Origin: Streptomyces viridiviolaceus
GTDB lineage: Bacteria > Actinomycetota > Actinomycetes > Streptomycetales > Streptomycetaceae
Direction: 5' to 3'
Assembly (NCBI RefSeq): GCF_014650995.1
Contig: NZ_BMWA01000005.1
Span: 95,658-159,657 of the forward strand
Length of the DNA stretch: 64,000 nucleotides
Below, one piece after another: positions 31,711-41,552 of this stretch. The position numbers and the translations under genes are program-made. A model generated the notes under the pieces. That model worked only from the letters and a program-made list of their open reading frames with translations, had not been told where the DNA came from and did no database searches. Position 1 is the first letter of the stretch; every line of letters begins with the position of its first letter.

Positions 31711-33149
31711 AGGATCGCTCCCGGGGTGTAGCCCGCGGCCTCCGGGTGCTGCTTGACGATCTCCTCGATCCGGCCGACGACGGCCGCCACCTGGTCGGCC
31801 GCGGCACCGGTGAAGGAGAGCTTGTCGGCCATCAGGGCGTCCAGCTCGGCCCGGTTCAGCGGGATGCGCTCGTCGGCGGCCAGCTTGTCGAGGAGCTCGT
31901 TGCGCTCGGCGCCCTGCTCCCGCATCGCCAGGGCGGAGGCCACGGCGTTCTCCTTGATCGCCTCGTGCGCGACCTCCCGGCCGACGCCCGCCCGCACCGC
32001 GCCCATCAGCACCTTGGTGGTGGCGAGGAACGGCAGGTAGCGGTCCAGCTCCCGGGCCACGACCGCGGGGAAGGCGCCGAACTCGTCCAGCACGGTCAGG
32101 AAGGTCTCCAGCAGACCGTCCAGGGCGAAGAACGCGTCCGGCAGCGCGACCCGGCGCACCACCGAGCAGGACACGTCGCCCTCGTTCCACTGGTCGCCCG
32201 CCAGCTCGCCGGTCATCGAGGCGTAGCCGCGCAGGATCACCATCAGGCCGTTGACGCGCTCGCAGGAGCGGGTGTTCATCTTGTGCGGCATCGCCGAGGA
32301 CCCGACCTGGCCGGGCTTGAAGCCCTCGGTGACCAGCTCGTGCCCGGCCATCAGCCGGATGGTCTTCGCCAGCGACGACGGCGCCGCCGCCAGCTGCACC
32401 AGCGCGGTGACGACCTCGTAGTCCAGCGAGCGCGGGTAGACCTGGCCGACCGAGGTGAACGCCTCGGAGAAGCCCAGGTGCCCGGCGATCCGGCGCTCCA
32501 GCTCCGCGAGCTTGCCCGCGTCCCCGCCGAGCAGGTCCAGCATGTCCTGGGCGGTGCCGACCGGGCCCTTGATGCCGCGCAGCGGGTAGCGGCCGAGCAG
32601 CTCCTCGACCCGTCCGTACGCGACGAGCAGCTCGTCGGCGGCGGTGGCGAAGCGCTTGCCCAGCGTCGTGGCCTGCGCGGCGACGTTGTGGGAGCGGCCG
32701 GCCATGACCAGCTCGCCGTACTCGCCGGCCAGCTTGCCCAGCCGGGCCAGGACGGCCACGGAGCGGTCGCGGATCAGCTCCAGGGAGAGCCGGATCTGCA
32801 GCTGCTCGACGTTCTCCGTCAGGTCGCGGGAGGTCATGCCCTTGTGCACGTGCTCGTGCCCGGCGAGGTCGTTGAACTCCTCGATCCGCGCCTTCACGTC
32901 GTGCCGCGTGACCTTCTCGCGCTCGGCGATCGAGGCCAGGTCGACCTGGTCGAGTACGCGCTCGTAGTCGGCGATCGCGGCGTCGGGCACCTCGATGCCG
33001 AGGTCCTTCTGGGCCCGCAGCACGGCGAGCCAGAGCTGCCGCTCCAGCTTCACCTTCTGCTCGGGCGACCAGAGCGTGGCGAGCTCGGCGGAGGCGTAGC
33101 GTCCGGCGAGGACGTTGGGGATGCGGGGCTTGGCGGGAGCGGAAGTCAC
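31707..33149 (-). CDS. purB: Adenylosuccinate lyase
   Basis: The protein has 480 residues. It has the fumarase-superfamily signature GSSAMPHKMN around residue 285, TSRDLTENVEQLQ and MAGRSHNVAAQATTLG with the catalytic His. It cleaves SAICAR and adenylosuccinate in purine synthesis. The stop codon overlaps the proposed CTG start of the glycosylase gene. Housekeeping gene with ordinary codon use. Confidence 0.97.
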   Translation of the reverse strand: MTSAPAKPRIPNVLAGRYASAELATLWSPEQKVKLERQLWLAVLRAQKDLGIEVPDAAIADYERVLDQVDLASIAEREKVTRHDVKARIEEFNDLAGHEHVHKGMTSRDLTENVEQLQIRLSLELIRDRSVAVLARLGKLAGEYGELVMAGRSHNVAAQATTLGKRFATAADELLVAYGRVEELLGRYPLRGIKGPVGTAQDMLDLLGGDAGKLAELERRIAGHLGFSEAFTSVGQVYPRSLDYEVVTALVQLAAAPSSLAKTIRLMAGHELVTEGFKPGQVGSSAMPHKMNTRSCERVNGLMVILRGYASMTGELAGDQWNEGDVSCSVVRRVALPDAFFALDGLLETFLTVLDEFGAFPAVVARELDRYLPFLATTKVLMGAVRAGVGREVAHEAIKENAVASALAMREQGAERNELLDKLAADERIPLNRAELDALMADKLSFTGAAADQVAAVVGRIEEIVKQHPEAAGYTPGAIL

Positions 33150-33237
33150 GTGTACGGATTCTACTGGCGATTCGTGCAGGCCAGCGCCGCGGGGTTGTTC
33201 GTCGGAAGCTACGAACGCCGCGCGGACCCGGGAAGGA

Positions 33238-34017
33238 TCACGCCGGACCCTCGTACGGCAGCAGCTCCGGGCGCTTGGCCGGCAGCCCGTCGCCGGACGA
33301 GCGGCCCGTCAGCCTGCGGCCTATCCAGGGCAGCAGGTGCTGCCGGGCGAACCGGACGTCCGCGGTGCGGCGCGTGATCCAGCCCGGCGGCGGCGTCGCC
33401 GGGATCGGCGCGTGCCACTGGGGATCCTCGGGTTCGTAGCCGAGCGTCTGCCACACGGCCTCCGCGACCCGGCGGTGACCGTCGGCGGTCAGGTGCAGCC
33501 GGTCCACGTCCCACAGGCGCGGGTCGGCCAGCGACTGCGCCCTGTACAGGTCCACGACCACGGCGCCGTGCTGCCCGGCGAGGTCGTCGATGATCGCGAA
33601 CAGCGCCTCCATGCGCGGCCGGAACCGTTCCAGCACCGGGCCCTGCCGGCCGGGGCTGCGCATCAGCACCAGCTGCTTGCAGTTCGGGGCCAGCCGCTCC
33701 ACGGCCTGCGTCAGCAGGTCCCGTACCCGGGCCATGTCGCACTTGGGCCGCAGGGTGTCGTTGAGCCCGCCGACCAGCGTGATCACATCGGCCCCCATGG
33801 CCGCCGCGACGTCCACCTGCTCGTCGACGATCTGCCCGATCAGCTTGCCCCGCACCGCGAGGTTGGCGTACCGGAATCCGGGCGAGCGGGCCGCCATCCG
33901 CGCGGCGAGGAGGTCGGCCCAGCCGCGGTAGGAGCCGTCGGGCAGCAGGTCCGACATGCCCTCGGTGAAGGAGTCGCCGACGGCGACGAGGCTGGTGTGG
34001 GTGGGGTTCGTCTGCAT
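33238..34017 (-). CDS. SGNH/GDSL-family hydrolase
   Basis: The protein has 259 residues. The four SGNH blocks are visible: AVGDSFTEG (Ser), NLAVRGK (Gly), VGGLNDTL (Asn) and DRLHLTADGH (Asp/His). There is no signal peptide. The enzyme should be an intracellular esterase or lipase. The C-terminal 60 residues are basic and proline-rich. It stands alone between purB and the CorC-type genes. Confidence 0.93.
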   Translation of the reverse strand: MQTNPTHTSLVAVGDSFTEGMSDLLPDGSYRGWADLLAARMAARSPGFRYANLAVRGKLIGQIVDEQVDVAAAMGADVITLVGGLNDTLRPKCDMARVRDLLTQAVERLAPNCKQLVLMRSPGRQGPVLERFRPRMEALFAIIDDLAGQHGAVVVDLYRAQSLADPRLWDVDRLHLTADGHRRVAEAVWQTLGYEPEDPQWHAPIPATPPPGWITRRTADVRFARQHLLPWIGRRLTGRSSGDGLPAKRPELLPYEGPA

Positions 34018-34081
34018 GGCGACAGAAATGGTAGCCCCTGCACATACCCGTCGGTCGGTCGCCCTCGGAACGTGCTCGGGC

Positions 34082-35095
34082 TCACGTCCGCTGCCCGAAC
34101 AGCTCCCGCAGCACGTCCTCCATGGTGACCAGCCCCGCCAGCCGCCCGTCGCTGCCCAGCACGGCCGCCAGATGCGTACGGCTGCCCCGCATCGCGGTGA
34201 GCACGTCGTCCAGCGGGGTGCTCTCCCGCACCCGCGCGATGGGCCGCATGTCCCGCAGCCGGAACGGCAGGTCCCGCGGGGAGGTGTCCAAGGCGTCCTT
34301 CACATGCAGGTAGCCCACGATCCGCCGCCCGTCGTCCACCACGGGGAAACGCGAGAACCCGGACTCGGCCGACAGCCGCTCCAGCTGCTCCGGCGTGATC
34401 CCCACGCGCGCGTGGACGACGCGTTCCAGCGGCAGCACCACGTCACGGACGGGACGCCGACCCAGTTCCAGGGCGTCGTGCAGCCGCTCCTGGGCGCGGT
34501 CGTCGATCAGCCCGGCCTCGCTGGCGTCCTTCACGATCTCGGCCAGCTCCGCGTCCGTGAAGGTCGCCGACACCTCGTTCTTCGCCTCGACCCTGAGCAG
34601 CTTGAGCAGGGCGTTGGCGAAGGCGTTGATCGTGAAGATCACCGGGCGCAGCGCCCGGGACAGCGCCACCAGGGGCGGCCCGAGCAGCAGCGCGCTGCGC
34701 ACCGGCTCGGCCAGCGCGATGTTCTTGGGCACCATCTCCCCGAGCAGCATGTGCAGATACGTCGCCAGCGTCAGCGCGATCACGAAGGACACCGCGTGCC
34801 CCGCCCCGGCCGGCACGCCCATCGCGTGGAACACGGGCTCCAGCAGATGCGCGATCGCCGGCTCCGCGACCACGCCGAGCACCAGGGTGCACAGCGTGAT
34901 GCCGAGCTGGGCCGCCGCCAGCAGCGCCGACACGTGCTCCAGGCCCCACAGCACGCTCTTCGCACGCCGGTCGCCGCCCTCGGCGTACGGCTCGACCTGG
35001 CTGCGGCGCACCGAGATCAGCGCGAACTCCGCGCCCACGAAGAAGGCGTTGACGACGAGTGTCGCCAGACCGATCAGCAGCTGTACGGCGATCAC
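34082..35095 (-). CDS. CNNM/DUF21 and CBS-domain membrane protein (CorC/HlyC family)
   Basis: The protein has 337 residues. A DUF21 membrane domain (about 1-190, starting LLIGLATLVVNAFFVGAEFALISVRRSQ) precedes two CBS domains (LPLERVVHARVGITPEQLERL and LVTMEDVLRELFG). Such proteins take part in magnesium/divalent cation handling and were once called hemolysins. The start overlaps the end of the upstream paralogue by four bases, so the two are cotranscribed. It lacks the C-terminal CorC domain that its partner has. Confidence 0.92.
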   Translation of the reverse strand: MIAVQLLIGLATLVVNAFFVGAEFALISVRRSQVEPYAEGGDRRAKSVLWGLEHVSALLAAAQLGITLCTLVLGVVAEPAIAHLLEPVFHAMGVPAGAGHAVSFVIALTLATYLHMLLGEMVPKNIALAEPVRSALLLGPPLVALSRALRPVIFTINAFANALLKLLRVEAKNEVSATFTDAELAEIVKDASEAGLIDDRAQERLHDALELGRRPVRDVVLPLERVVHARVGITPEQLERLSAESGFSRFPVVDDGRRIVGYLHVKDALDTSPRDLPFRLRDMRPIARVRESTPLDDVLTAMRGSRTHLAAVLGSDGRLAGLVTMEDVLRELFGQRT

Positions 35096-36435
35096 CGTCC
35101 GGCCTCCTCGTCGTCGCCGGTCCGCTCGTCGTCGAACGGCGCGTGCAGCAGCACCCGCGCCGCCCTGCGCCCGGTGGCGTCCACCACGTCCAGCCGCCAG
35201 CCGGCCACCTCGACGGTGTCGCCGACCGCGGGGATGCGTCCCAGCCCGGCCGCGACCAGGCCGGCCAGCGTCTCGTACGGTCCCTCCGGCACCCTCAGCC
35301 CGAGGCGCGCCAGCCGGTCCACGCGGGCCGAGCCGTCGGCCCAGTACAGGGCGTGTCCCCGTGCGTCCGTGCCGGCCGGGTCCAGCTCGGGCGTCTCGTG
35401 CGGATCGTGCTCGTCGCGCACCTCCCCGACGACCTCCTCGACGATGTCCTCCAGCGTGGCCACGCCGGCTGTCCCGCCGTACTCGTCGATCACGACGGCC
35501 ATCGTGCGGCGTCCGGACAGCCGGTCGAGGAGCCGGTCGACGGTCAGCGACTCGGGGACGAGCAGCGGCTCCCGCATCAGCTCGGAGACGGGTACCCGGG
35601 GCCGGCGCTCGGCGGGCACGGCCAGGACGTCCTTGACGTGTGCGGTCCCGACGACCGAGTCGAGGCTGCCCCGGTAGACCGGGAACCGGGACAGTCCGGT
35701 CGCCCGGGTCGCGTTCGCCACGTCCTCGCAGGTCGCCTGGGCGTCCAGGGCCACGACCTGGATGCGCGGGGTCATCACGTTCTCCGCGGTCAGGTCGGCG
35801 AGGTTCAGGGTGCGCACGAACAGTTCGGCGGTGTCCGGCTCCAGGGCACCCACCTTGGCGGAGTGCCGGGCGAGGGCCGCCAGCTCCTGCGGCCCGCGCG
35901 CCGAGGCCAGTTCCTCCGCGGGCTCCACACCCAGACGGCGCACGACGCGGTTGGCCGTGTTGTTCAGGTGGGTGATGAAAGGCCGGAACGCGGCGCTGAA
36001 CCAGCGCTGCGGGCTGCCCACCCGCTTGGCCACCGCCAGCGGGGAGGAGATCGCCCAGTTCTTGGGCACCAGCTCGCCGACGATCATCAGGAACACGGTC
36101 GACAGAGCCGTGCCGACCACCAGCGCCAGCGAGGAGGCCACCGACTGCGAGATCCCCAGCTCCCGCAGTGGACCCGCGATCAGCGCGGCGACCGAGGGCT
36201 CGGCGAGCATGCCGACCACCAGGTTGGTGACCGTGATGCCGAGCTGCGCCCCGGAGAGCTGGAACGTCAGATTGCGTACGGACTTCAGGGCGCCCGCCGC
36301 TCCCCGCTCGCCGCGCTCGGCAGCCCGCTCCAGCGCGCCGCGCTCGACGGTGGTCAGCGAGAACTCCGCCGCGACGAACGCACCGCAGGCGAGCGAGAGC
36401 AGGATGGCCACCAGCAACAGGAGCACTTCGGTCAT
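35092..36435 (-). CDS. CorC/HlyC-family membrane protein with CBS pair
   Basis: The protein has 447 residues. It has DUF21 membrane helices (LLLVAILLSLACGAFVAAEF at the start), a CBS pair including VIDEYGGTAGVATLEDIVEEVVGE, and a C-terminal transporter-associated domain ending with VAGWRLDVVDATGRR. It is the first gene of a two-gene operon with a shorter paralogue. A role in Mg or Co efflux, or envelope integrity, is typical for the family. Confidence 0.93.
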   Translation of the reverse strand: MTEVLLLLVAILLSLACGAFVAAEFSLTTVERGALERAAERGERGAAGALKSVRNLTFQLSGAQLGITVTNLVVGMLAEPSVAALIAGPLRELGISQSVASSLALVVGTALSTVFLMIVGELVPKNWAISSPLAVAKRVGSPQRWFSAAFRPFITHLNNTANRVVRRLGVEPAEELASARGPQELAALARHSAKVGALEPDTAELFVRTLNLADLTAENVMTPRIQVVALDAQATCEDVANATRATGLSRFPVYRGSLDSVVGTAHVKDVLAVPAERRPRVPVSELMREPLLVPESLTVDRLLDRLSGRRTMAVVIDEYGGTAGVATLEDIVEEVVGEVRDEHDPHETPELDPAGTDARGHALYWADGSARVDRLARLGLRVPEGPYETLAGLVAAGLGRIPAVGDTVEVAGWRLDVVDATGRRAARVLLHAPFDDERTGDDEEAGR

Positions 36436-36529
36436 CGGGTCACCTCGGTTCCATGATCGGCCACAAGGTGGAGGATCGCGCGATGTCGTGCGCCGGGGAA
36501 CTCGCTCATGCGCCGGTGGTCACTGCCTT

Positions 36530-36976
36530 TCAGCCGGTGAGGGCTTCACCGCGGTCGCCGAGGGGCTTCACCCAGCGTCGCCACTGCTCCTCCGGCGCGT
36601 ACCCGGCGGCCCGCCACGCATGCTGCGCCCGCTCGTTGCGTTGCAGCACCATCGCGTCCCCGCGGCGCCCGCCGAGGCGGACGAACCGCTCCTCCGCGGC
36701 GGCGAGCAGGGCCGAGGCGATCCCCCGGCGACGGTGGTCCGGGTGCACCGCCAGCCGGTACAGATGGCAGCGCCAGCCGTCGAAGCCCGCGATCACCGTG
36801 CCCACCAGGTCCCCGCCGCGCTCGGCCAGGATCAGTGCCTCGGCGTCGCGGGCGACCAGCCGCTCCACGCCGTCCCGGTCGTCGCTGATGCTCGTCCCCT
36901 CGGCGCCCACCTTCCAGAAGGCGAGCACGGAGTCCAGGTCCTCGGGCCCGGCGGCCCGTATCCGCAGATCAGTCAT
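36530..36976 (-). CDS. GNAT-family N-acetyltransferase
   Basis: The protein has 148 residues from the ATG at 36976. The acetyl-CoA site is LYRLAVHPDHRRRGIASALL (motif A, RRRGIA). The N-terminal IRAAGPEDLDSVLAFW and the C-terminal LQRNERAQHAWRAAGYAPE are typical GNAT. The substrate is not predictable. Confidence 0.92.
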   Translation of the reverse strand: MTDLRIRAAGPEDLDSVLAFWKVGAEGTSISDDRDGVERLVARDAEALILAERGGDLVGTVIAGFDGWRCHLYRLAVHPDHRRRGIASALLAAAEERFVRLGGRRGDAMVLQRNERAQHAWRAAGYAPEEQWRRWVKPLGDRGEALTG

Positions 36977-37031
36977 GCCGTGATCCCACCACGCAGGGGG
37001 GACGGCCGCGCGGAATTCCGGCATGCGGACG

Positions 37032-37922
37032 TCAGACCTCGCGCAGCGCCCGCATCACCGGAGCGAACGCCTCCATGTACGGCTCCAGCACGGTCAGGTA
37101 GGTGAACCCGTACCGCTGGCGCTGCGCCCGGACCTGCGCGGTGATCTGCTCCAGGGTTCCGGCCAGCACGATCGGCAGCTCCAGCACCTGCTCCGAGGAC
37201 AGCTGCGGCACGCGCTCCAGGAAGGGGCGTACGGCGGCCTCCCGGTCGTCGGTGACGAACACCATCTGGATGAGCAGATTGAGCTCCGCCGGTTCCTTCC
37301 GGTCCCGCGCCAGCCTCTGGTAGTGCGCGACGCGCTCGTCGAGCTCCTCGGCGGTGACCGGGGTCAGCTCCCCGGTGGTGCTCCCCGGGACCGACCGCGC
37401 CCCGGTGAACGCCGCGATGTCGGCGTGCCGGGCCGACAGTTCCAGCATCCGGTCGCCGCCCGCGCCGATCAGCAGCGGCACCCCGGGCCGCTGGACCGGG
37501 CGGGGCTGGTGGTCCTCCGCGCCGAGCAGCCGGTCCAGCTCCTGCACGGTGTGCCGCAGATGGTCCACCCGCTCGCGCGGCGAGCCGAACGGCAGCCCCG
37601 CGGCGTCGTGCTCCGCCCGCACGTAGCCGGTGCCGAGCCCGAGCTCCAGGCGCCCGCCCGTCAGGGCGTCCGTGGTCGCCACCTCCCGGGCCAGCAGGGC
37701 CGGGTTCCAGAAGCCCGCGTTGAGCACGAACGTCCCCACCCGGGGCCGCTCGGTGGCCCGGGCCGCCGCGACCAGGGCCGGGAAGGGCGCCGGCATGCCG
37801 AGATGATCCGGGACGAGGATCACGTCGTAACCCAGCTCCTCGGCCCGCCGGCACTTGGCACTCCACTCCCCGGCCGGTGCGGCAGCCATCAGGTTGACGC
37901 CGAAGCGGAACGGACGCGACAT
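37032..37922 (-). CDS. LLM-class F420-dependent oxidoreductase
   Basis: The protein has 296 residues. It begins RPFRFGVNLMAAAPAGEW, followed by ILVPDHLGMPAPFPALVAAA, GTFVLNAGFWNPALLAREVAT and the cofactor-loop sequence GGRLELGLGTGYVRAEHDAAG, matching the F420-using luciferase-like group common in actinobacteria (TIGR03621 type). The substrate is unknown. It stands downstream of the FtsX-type ABC operon on the same strand, with a 44-base gap that starts at the permease stop codon. Confidence 0.9.
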   Translation of the reverse strand: MSRPFRFGVNLMAAAPAGEWSAKCRRAEELGYDVILVPDHLGMPAPFPALVAAARATERPRVGTFVLNAGFWNPALLAREVATTDALTGGRLELGLGTGYVRAEHDAAGLPFGSPRERVDHLRHTVQELDRLLGAEDHQPRPVQRPGVPLLIGAGGDRMLELSARHADIAAFTGARSVPGSTTGELTPVTAEELDERVAHYQRLARDRKEPAELNLLIQMVFVTDDREAAVRPFLERVPQLSSEQVLELPIVLAGTLEQITAQVRAQRQRYGFTYLTVLEPYMEAFAPVMRALREV

Positions 37923-37966
37923 GAACTCTCCTCGGCTACGGGCGACTTGAGGACTCGGCGAGTCAA

Positions 37967-40534
37967 TCACTCGTGCGCCACGGCCGCCAGCACATTCATG
38001 CGCGACGCGCGCAACGCCGGCAGCAGCGCCGCCACGACGCCCACCACCGCCGCACCGACCACGACCGCGACGACCGTGCCCCAGGGGACGGCGAGCGCCG
38101 TCATGCCCTGGAGCGCCAGCACCTGCTGCATGCACACACCCCACACCAGCCCCAGGGCCAGTCCGAGCACCGCGCCGAACACCGCGATCACCACCGACTC
38201 CAGCCGGATCATCCGGCGCAGCTGGCGCCGCGAGAGCCCGATCGCCCGCAGCAGCCCGATCTCGCGGGTGCGCTCCACGACCGACAGGGCGAGGGTGTTG
38301 ACCACGCCGAGCACCGCGATGACGATCGCCAGTCCCAGCAGCGCGTACACGAGGTAGAGCAGCACGGCGATCTGGTCGTGCACCAGCTTCTTGTAGTCGG
38401 CGATGTCCCGCACCTGCACCTGCGGATACGGGTCGAGCGTCCGCTCCAGGTCCGCGCGCAGCTCGTCGTCGGCGGTCCCCGGCGCCGCGTTCACGTACAG
38501 CGCCGAGTCCTGGCCGCCCGGCGCGTACCGCTGAAGCGTCCCGAGTCCGAGGAACAGTCCTCCCTGCGTTCCGAATCCCTCGGCGGACTCCATGTCGGTG
38601 AGTGCGCCCACGGTCAGTTCGGCCGTGCGCCCGCCCTGGAACTCGACGGGGACGGTGCCGCCGAGGCGTACACCGTGCTCCCGCGCGAAGTCCGCGTCCA
38701 TCGCCAGGTGCCCGGCCGCCAGCGCGGCGGCCGTGTCCCCCTGTGCGTAGCGGATGTCGGCGACCTCGTCGAGCCGCGGGTCGTAACCCACGGCGGACGT
38801 CTCCACCCGGTCGCCGTCCGGCAGCCGCACCGCGACCGGCGCGAACCGCGAGCGTACGACGAGCCCGGCGCCCGGCGTCTCGCGCACCCGGTCGGTCACC
38901 TCGCGCGGGAACGGCATGAAGCCGCCGTTCTGCACGATGAAGTCGGCGCCCAGCGTCTTGTCGATCTGCCGGTCGAAGGACTCGGTCATCGAGGCGCTCG
39001 CCACGGACATCCCCCCGACCAGGGCGAGGCCCACCATGAGGGCGGCGGCGGTGGCACCGGTACGGCGGGGGTTGCGCAGGGCGTTGCGCTGACTCATGCG
39101 CCCGACCGGACCGAACAGCGCCGGGAAGGCGGCGCCGAGCACCCGGATCACCGGCCGGACCAGCAGCGGACCGGCGATCACGGTGGCGACGAGGGTCAGG
39201 AGGACTCCGAGCCCGAGCAGCGACGCCGCCGACCCGGTCTCCGTGGCCGCCGCGCACCCCGCCAGCGCGGCCACGCCCGCCGCCCCGACGACGCCGCCCA
39301 CCACGGCACGCGTGCGCAGCGGACGGCCCACCCCGGCGATCTCGGCGTCCGCGAGGGCGGCCATCGGCGAGACGGCCGCCGCCCGGCGGGCCGGGAGGTA
39401 GGCGGCGACGAACGTCACGCCGATGCCGACGACGTACGCCGCGACCGGCGTCGCCCAGCCGATGACCATCTCGGCGGAGCTGATGTTCATGCCGATGGCG
39501 TTCATCAGGCCGATCAGACCGGCGGCCAGCGCGATGCCCGCGGCCAGGCCCAGCGTGGAGCCGGCCACGCCGAGCAGCAGCGCCTCGGTGAGCACCGAGC
39601 GGCGCACCTGACGCCGGTCCGCGCCCAGGGCGCGCAGCAGCCCGAGTTCCCGCGTGCGCTGTGCGATCAGCATCGAGAAGGTGTTGACGATCAGGAAGAC
39701 GCCCACCAGAACGGCGACGCCGGCGAAGCCGAGCATCACGTACTTGATGACGTCGAGGAAGCCGCCCAGCTGCTCGACGTCGGACTCGGCCTGCTCGGCG
39801 GCGGTGCGGTACTCGTAGGCGTCCGGGCCGAGGGCGTCCGCGACGCGGCGCTTCAGCAGCTCGTCGCTCACCCCGTCGGCGGCCTCGACGGAGATGCCCG
39901 TCGCGGCCTTCGCGTCGCCCAGCAGCTTCGTCTGCGCGGTCGGGGTGTCGACGAAGAGCAGCGCGGCCCCGGGGTTGGTGGTGGTGAACGTGACGATGCC
40001 GACGACCTCCACCCGGAACGAGCCCGGCGGGGCCACGACGGTGAGCGTGTCGCCGATCCTCACGTCCGCGCGGTCGGCGGTCTCCGAGTCGAGCAGTGCC
40101 TGCCCGGGGCCGCGCGGGGCGTGTCCGGAGGTGAGCTCCACGGGGCTGCGCTCGGTCGGGTACCAGTTGGTGCCTATCGTGGGCGCGCCGGTGGTCGGGC
40201 TCACTGACTCGTTCTCGTCGTCGACGACCGTGAGGTTCTCGACCTCCGCGTCCACGTGCGCGGCGGCGACGCCCTCGACGTCGGCCACGCGGCCGGCGAG
40301 CGCGGCGGGCAGGGTCGCCGTCGTGCCGGACGGAACGGCTTCGGCGAGACCCTCCTGGGGACGGACGGTGACGTCGGCGGCGGTGGAGGCGAACAGCCGG
40401 TCGAAGGTCCGGCCGAGGGTGTCGGAGAAGATCAGGCTGCCCGCGACGAACGCCACGGACAGGACGACGGCCAGCGCCGAGAGCAGCAGCCGTCCCTTGT
40501 GTGCGAGGAAGCTCCTGAGCGTCGCCTTCAGCAC
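37967..40534 (-). CDS. FtsX/MacB-type ABC permease (two FtsX modules)
   Basis: The protein has 855 residues from a GTG start with GGACTGAAG upstream. An N-terminal membrane helix (LLLSALAVVLSVAFVAGSLIF) is followed by a large extracellular domain. Two FtsX cores follow, each starting with the LGLLRALG/IGLLRAIG coupling motif and three helices, at about residues 270-400 and 750-850. This is the architecture of LolCE/MacB-like lipoprotein or antibiotic transporters. The ATPase gene lies four bases upstream. The substrate is unknown. Confidence 0.92.
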   Translation of the reverse strand: MLKATLRSFLAHKGRLLLSALAVVLSVAFVAGSLIFSDTLGRTFDRLFASTAADVTVRPQEGLAEAVPSGTTATLPAALAGRVADVEGVAAAHVDAEVENLTVVDDENESVSPTTGAPTIGTNWYPTERSPVELTSGHAPRGPGQALLDSETADRADVRIGDTLTVVAPPGSFRVEVVGIVTFTTTNPGAALLFVDTPTAQTKLLGDAKAATGISVEAADGVSDELLKRRVADALGPDAYEYRTAAEQAESDVEQLGGFLDVIKYVMLGFAGVAVLVGVFLIVNTFSMLIAQRTRELGLLRALGADRRQVRRSVLTEALLLGVAGSTLGLAAGIALAAGLIGLMNAIGMNISSAEMVIGWATPVAAYVVGIGVTFVAAYLPARRAAAVSPMAALADAEIAGVGRPLRTRAVVGGVVGAAGVAALAGCAAATETGSAASLLGLGVLLTLVATVIAGPLLVRPVIRVLGAAFPALFGPVGRMSQRNALRNPRRTGATAAALMVGLALVGGMSVASASMTESFDRQIDKTLGADFIVQNGGFMPFPREVTDRVRETPGAGLVVRSRFAPVAVRLPDGDRVETSAVGYDPRLDEVADIRYAQGDTAAALAAGHLAMDADFAREHGVRLGGTVPVEFQGGRTAELTVGALTDMESAEGFGTQGGLFLGLGTLQRYAPGGQDSALYVNAAPGTADDELRADLERTLDPYPQVQVRDIADYKKLVHDQIAVLLYLVYALLGLAIVIAVLGVVNTLALSVVERTREIGLLRAIGLSRRQLRRMIRLESVVIAVFGAVLGLALGLVWGVCMQQVLALQGMTALAVPWGTVVAVVVGAAVVGVVAALLPALRASRMNVLAAVAHE

Positions 40535-40538
40535 GGCT

Positions 40539-41345
40539 TCAGTCCTCGGCGGGGGAGCCGGGGAGCCTCGATCCCGCGCCGGTGAACAGACGCATGCGCT
40601 CCAGCACCGCCTCCGCCGTGGGCCGGTGCATCTCGTCGACGATCCGTCCGTCGGCGAGGAACAGCACCAGGTCGGAGTGGGCCGCGGCACCCGGGTCGTG
40701 GGTGACCATGACGACGGTCTGGCCGAGTTCGTCGACGGCCTCGCGCAGGAAGCCGAGCACTTCCAGACCGGCCCGCGAGTCGAGGTTGCCGGTCGGCTCG
40801 TCCGCGAAGATCAGCTCGGGCCGGGAGACCAGCGCCCGCGCGCAGGCGACACGCTGCTGCTGACCGCCGGACAGCTGAGCCGGCCGGTGCTTCAGCCGGT
40901 CCCGCAGCCCGAGCGTGTCGACGACCTGGTCGAGCCACGTCCGGTCCGGGTCCCGGCCCGCGATGTTCATGGGCAGGGTGATGTTCTCCAGCGCGTTCAG
41001 CGTCGGTATGAGGTTGAACGACTGGAACATGAAACCGATCCGGTCCCGCCGCAGCCGGGTCAGCTCACGCTCCCTCAGCCCCGTGATCTCGGTGTCGCCG
41101 AGCCACACCTGACCGGCCGACACGGTGTCGAGCCCCGCGAGGCAGTGCATCAGCGTGGACTTCCCGGAGCCCGACGGCCCCATGACCGCGGTGAAACGGC
41201 CGCGCATGATGTCCACGTCCACCGAGTCCAGGGCGAGCACCGTCGTCTCGCCGGAGCCGTACGCCTTGGTCAGACCGCGGGCGCGGGCCGCCGTCCGGTC
41301 GGCCGACGCCAGGCCCGGGGCGTGCTCCGCTGCAGGTGTGGACAA
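40539..41345 (-). CDS. MacB/LolD-type ABC ATPase
   Basis: The protein has 268 residues from a TTG at 41345, chosen because GAGGAGG lies five bases upstream. It has Walker A GPSGSGKST, the signature LSGGQQQRVACARAL, Walker B LIFADEPTGNLD and the switch histidine in VTHDPGAAAH. It forms a transporter with the following FtsX permease. An antecedent frame extends further upstream but without a site. Confidence 0.94.
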   Translation of the reverse strand: MSTPAAEHAPGLASADRTAARARGLTKAYGSGETTVLALDSVDVDIMRGRFTAVMGPSGSGKSTLMHCLAGLDTVSAGQVWLGDTEITGLRERELTRLRRDRIGFMFQSFNLIPTLNALENITLPMNIAGRDPDRTWLDQVVDTLGLRDRLKHRPAQLSGGQQQRVACARALVSRPELIFADEPTGNLDSRAGLEVLGFLREAVDELGQTVVMVTHDPGAAAHSDLVLFLADGRIVDEMHRPTAEAVLERMRLFTGAGSRLPGSPAED

Positions 41346-41517
41346 GACGGCCTCCTCGGTGGTCCCGGTACACGGACGTCCGACGTTTCTCGTCCCGGCC
41401 GAGCGTAGTGTGACCCGACGCACGCTCGGTATCCCTCTGCGGTGTCGTCCGCTCTCCGCCCCAGGTCGGGTCCCGCAGGCCCGTGTAAGGGGCAACTTCC
41501 TGCCGCGGGAGCGGTCC

Positions 41518-41546
41518 TTGCCGTGCTAGCGGTCCGGCGCTAGCTT
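41518..41546 (+). promoter_or_regulatory. Leaderless promoter with twin GCTAGC operators for the TA pair
   Basis: TTGCCG (41518-41523) and TAGCTT (41541-41546) are separated by exactly 17 bases, and the ATG at 41553 lies six bases after the -10 hexamer, so the transcript is probably leaderless. Two identical palindromes GCTAGC (41525-41530 and 41539-41544), 14 bases apart centre to centre, cover the spacer and -10. Tandem short palindromes are how ribbon-helix-helix repressors bind, so autoregulation by the antitoxin is likely. Confidence 0.7.
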
Positions 41547-41552
41547 CAAGGT

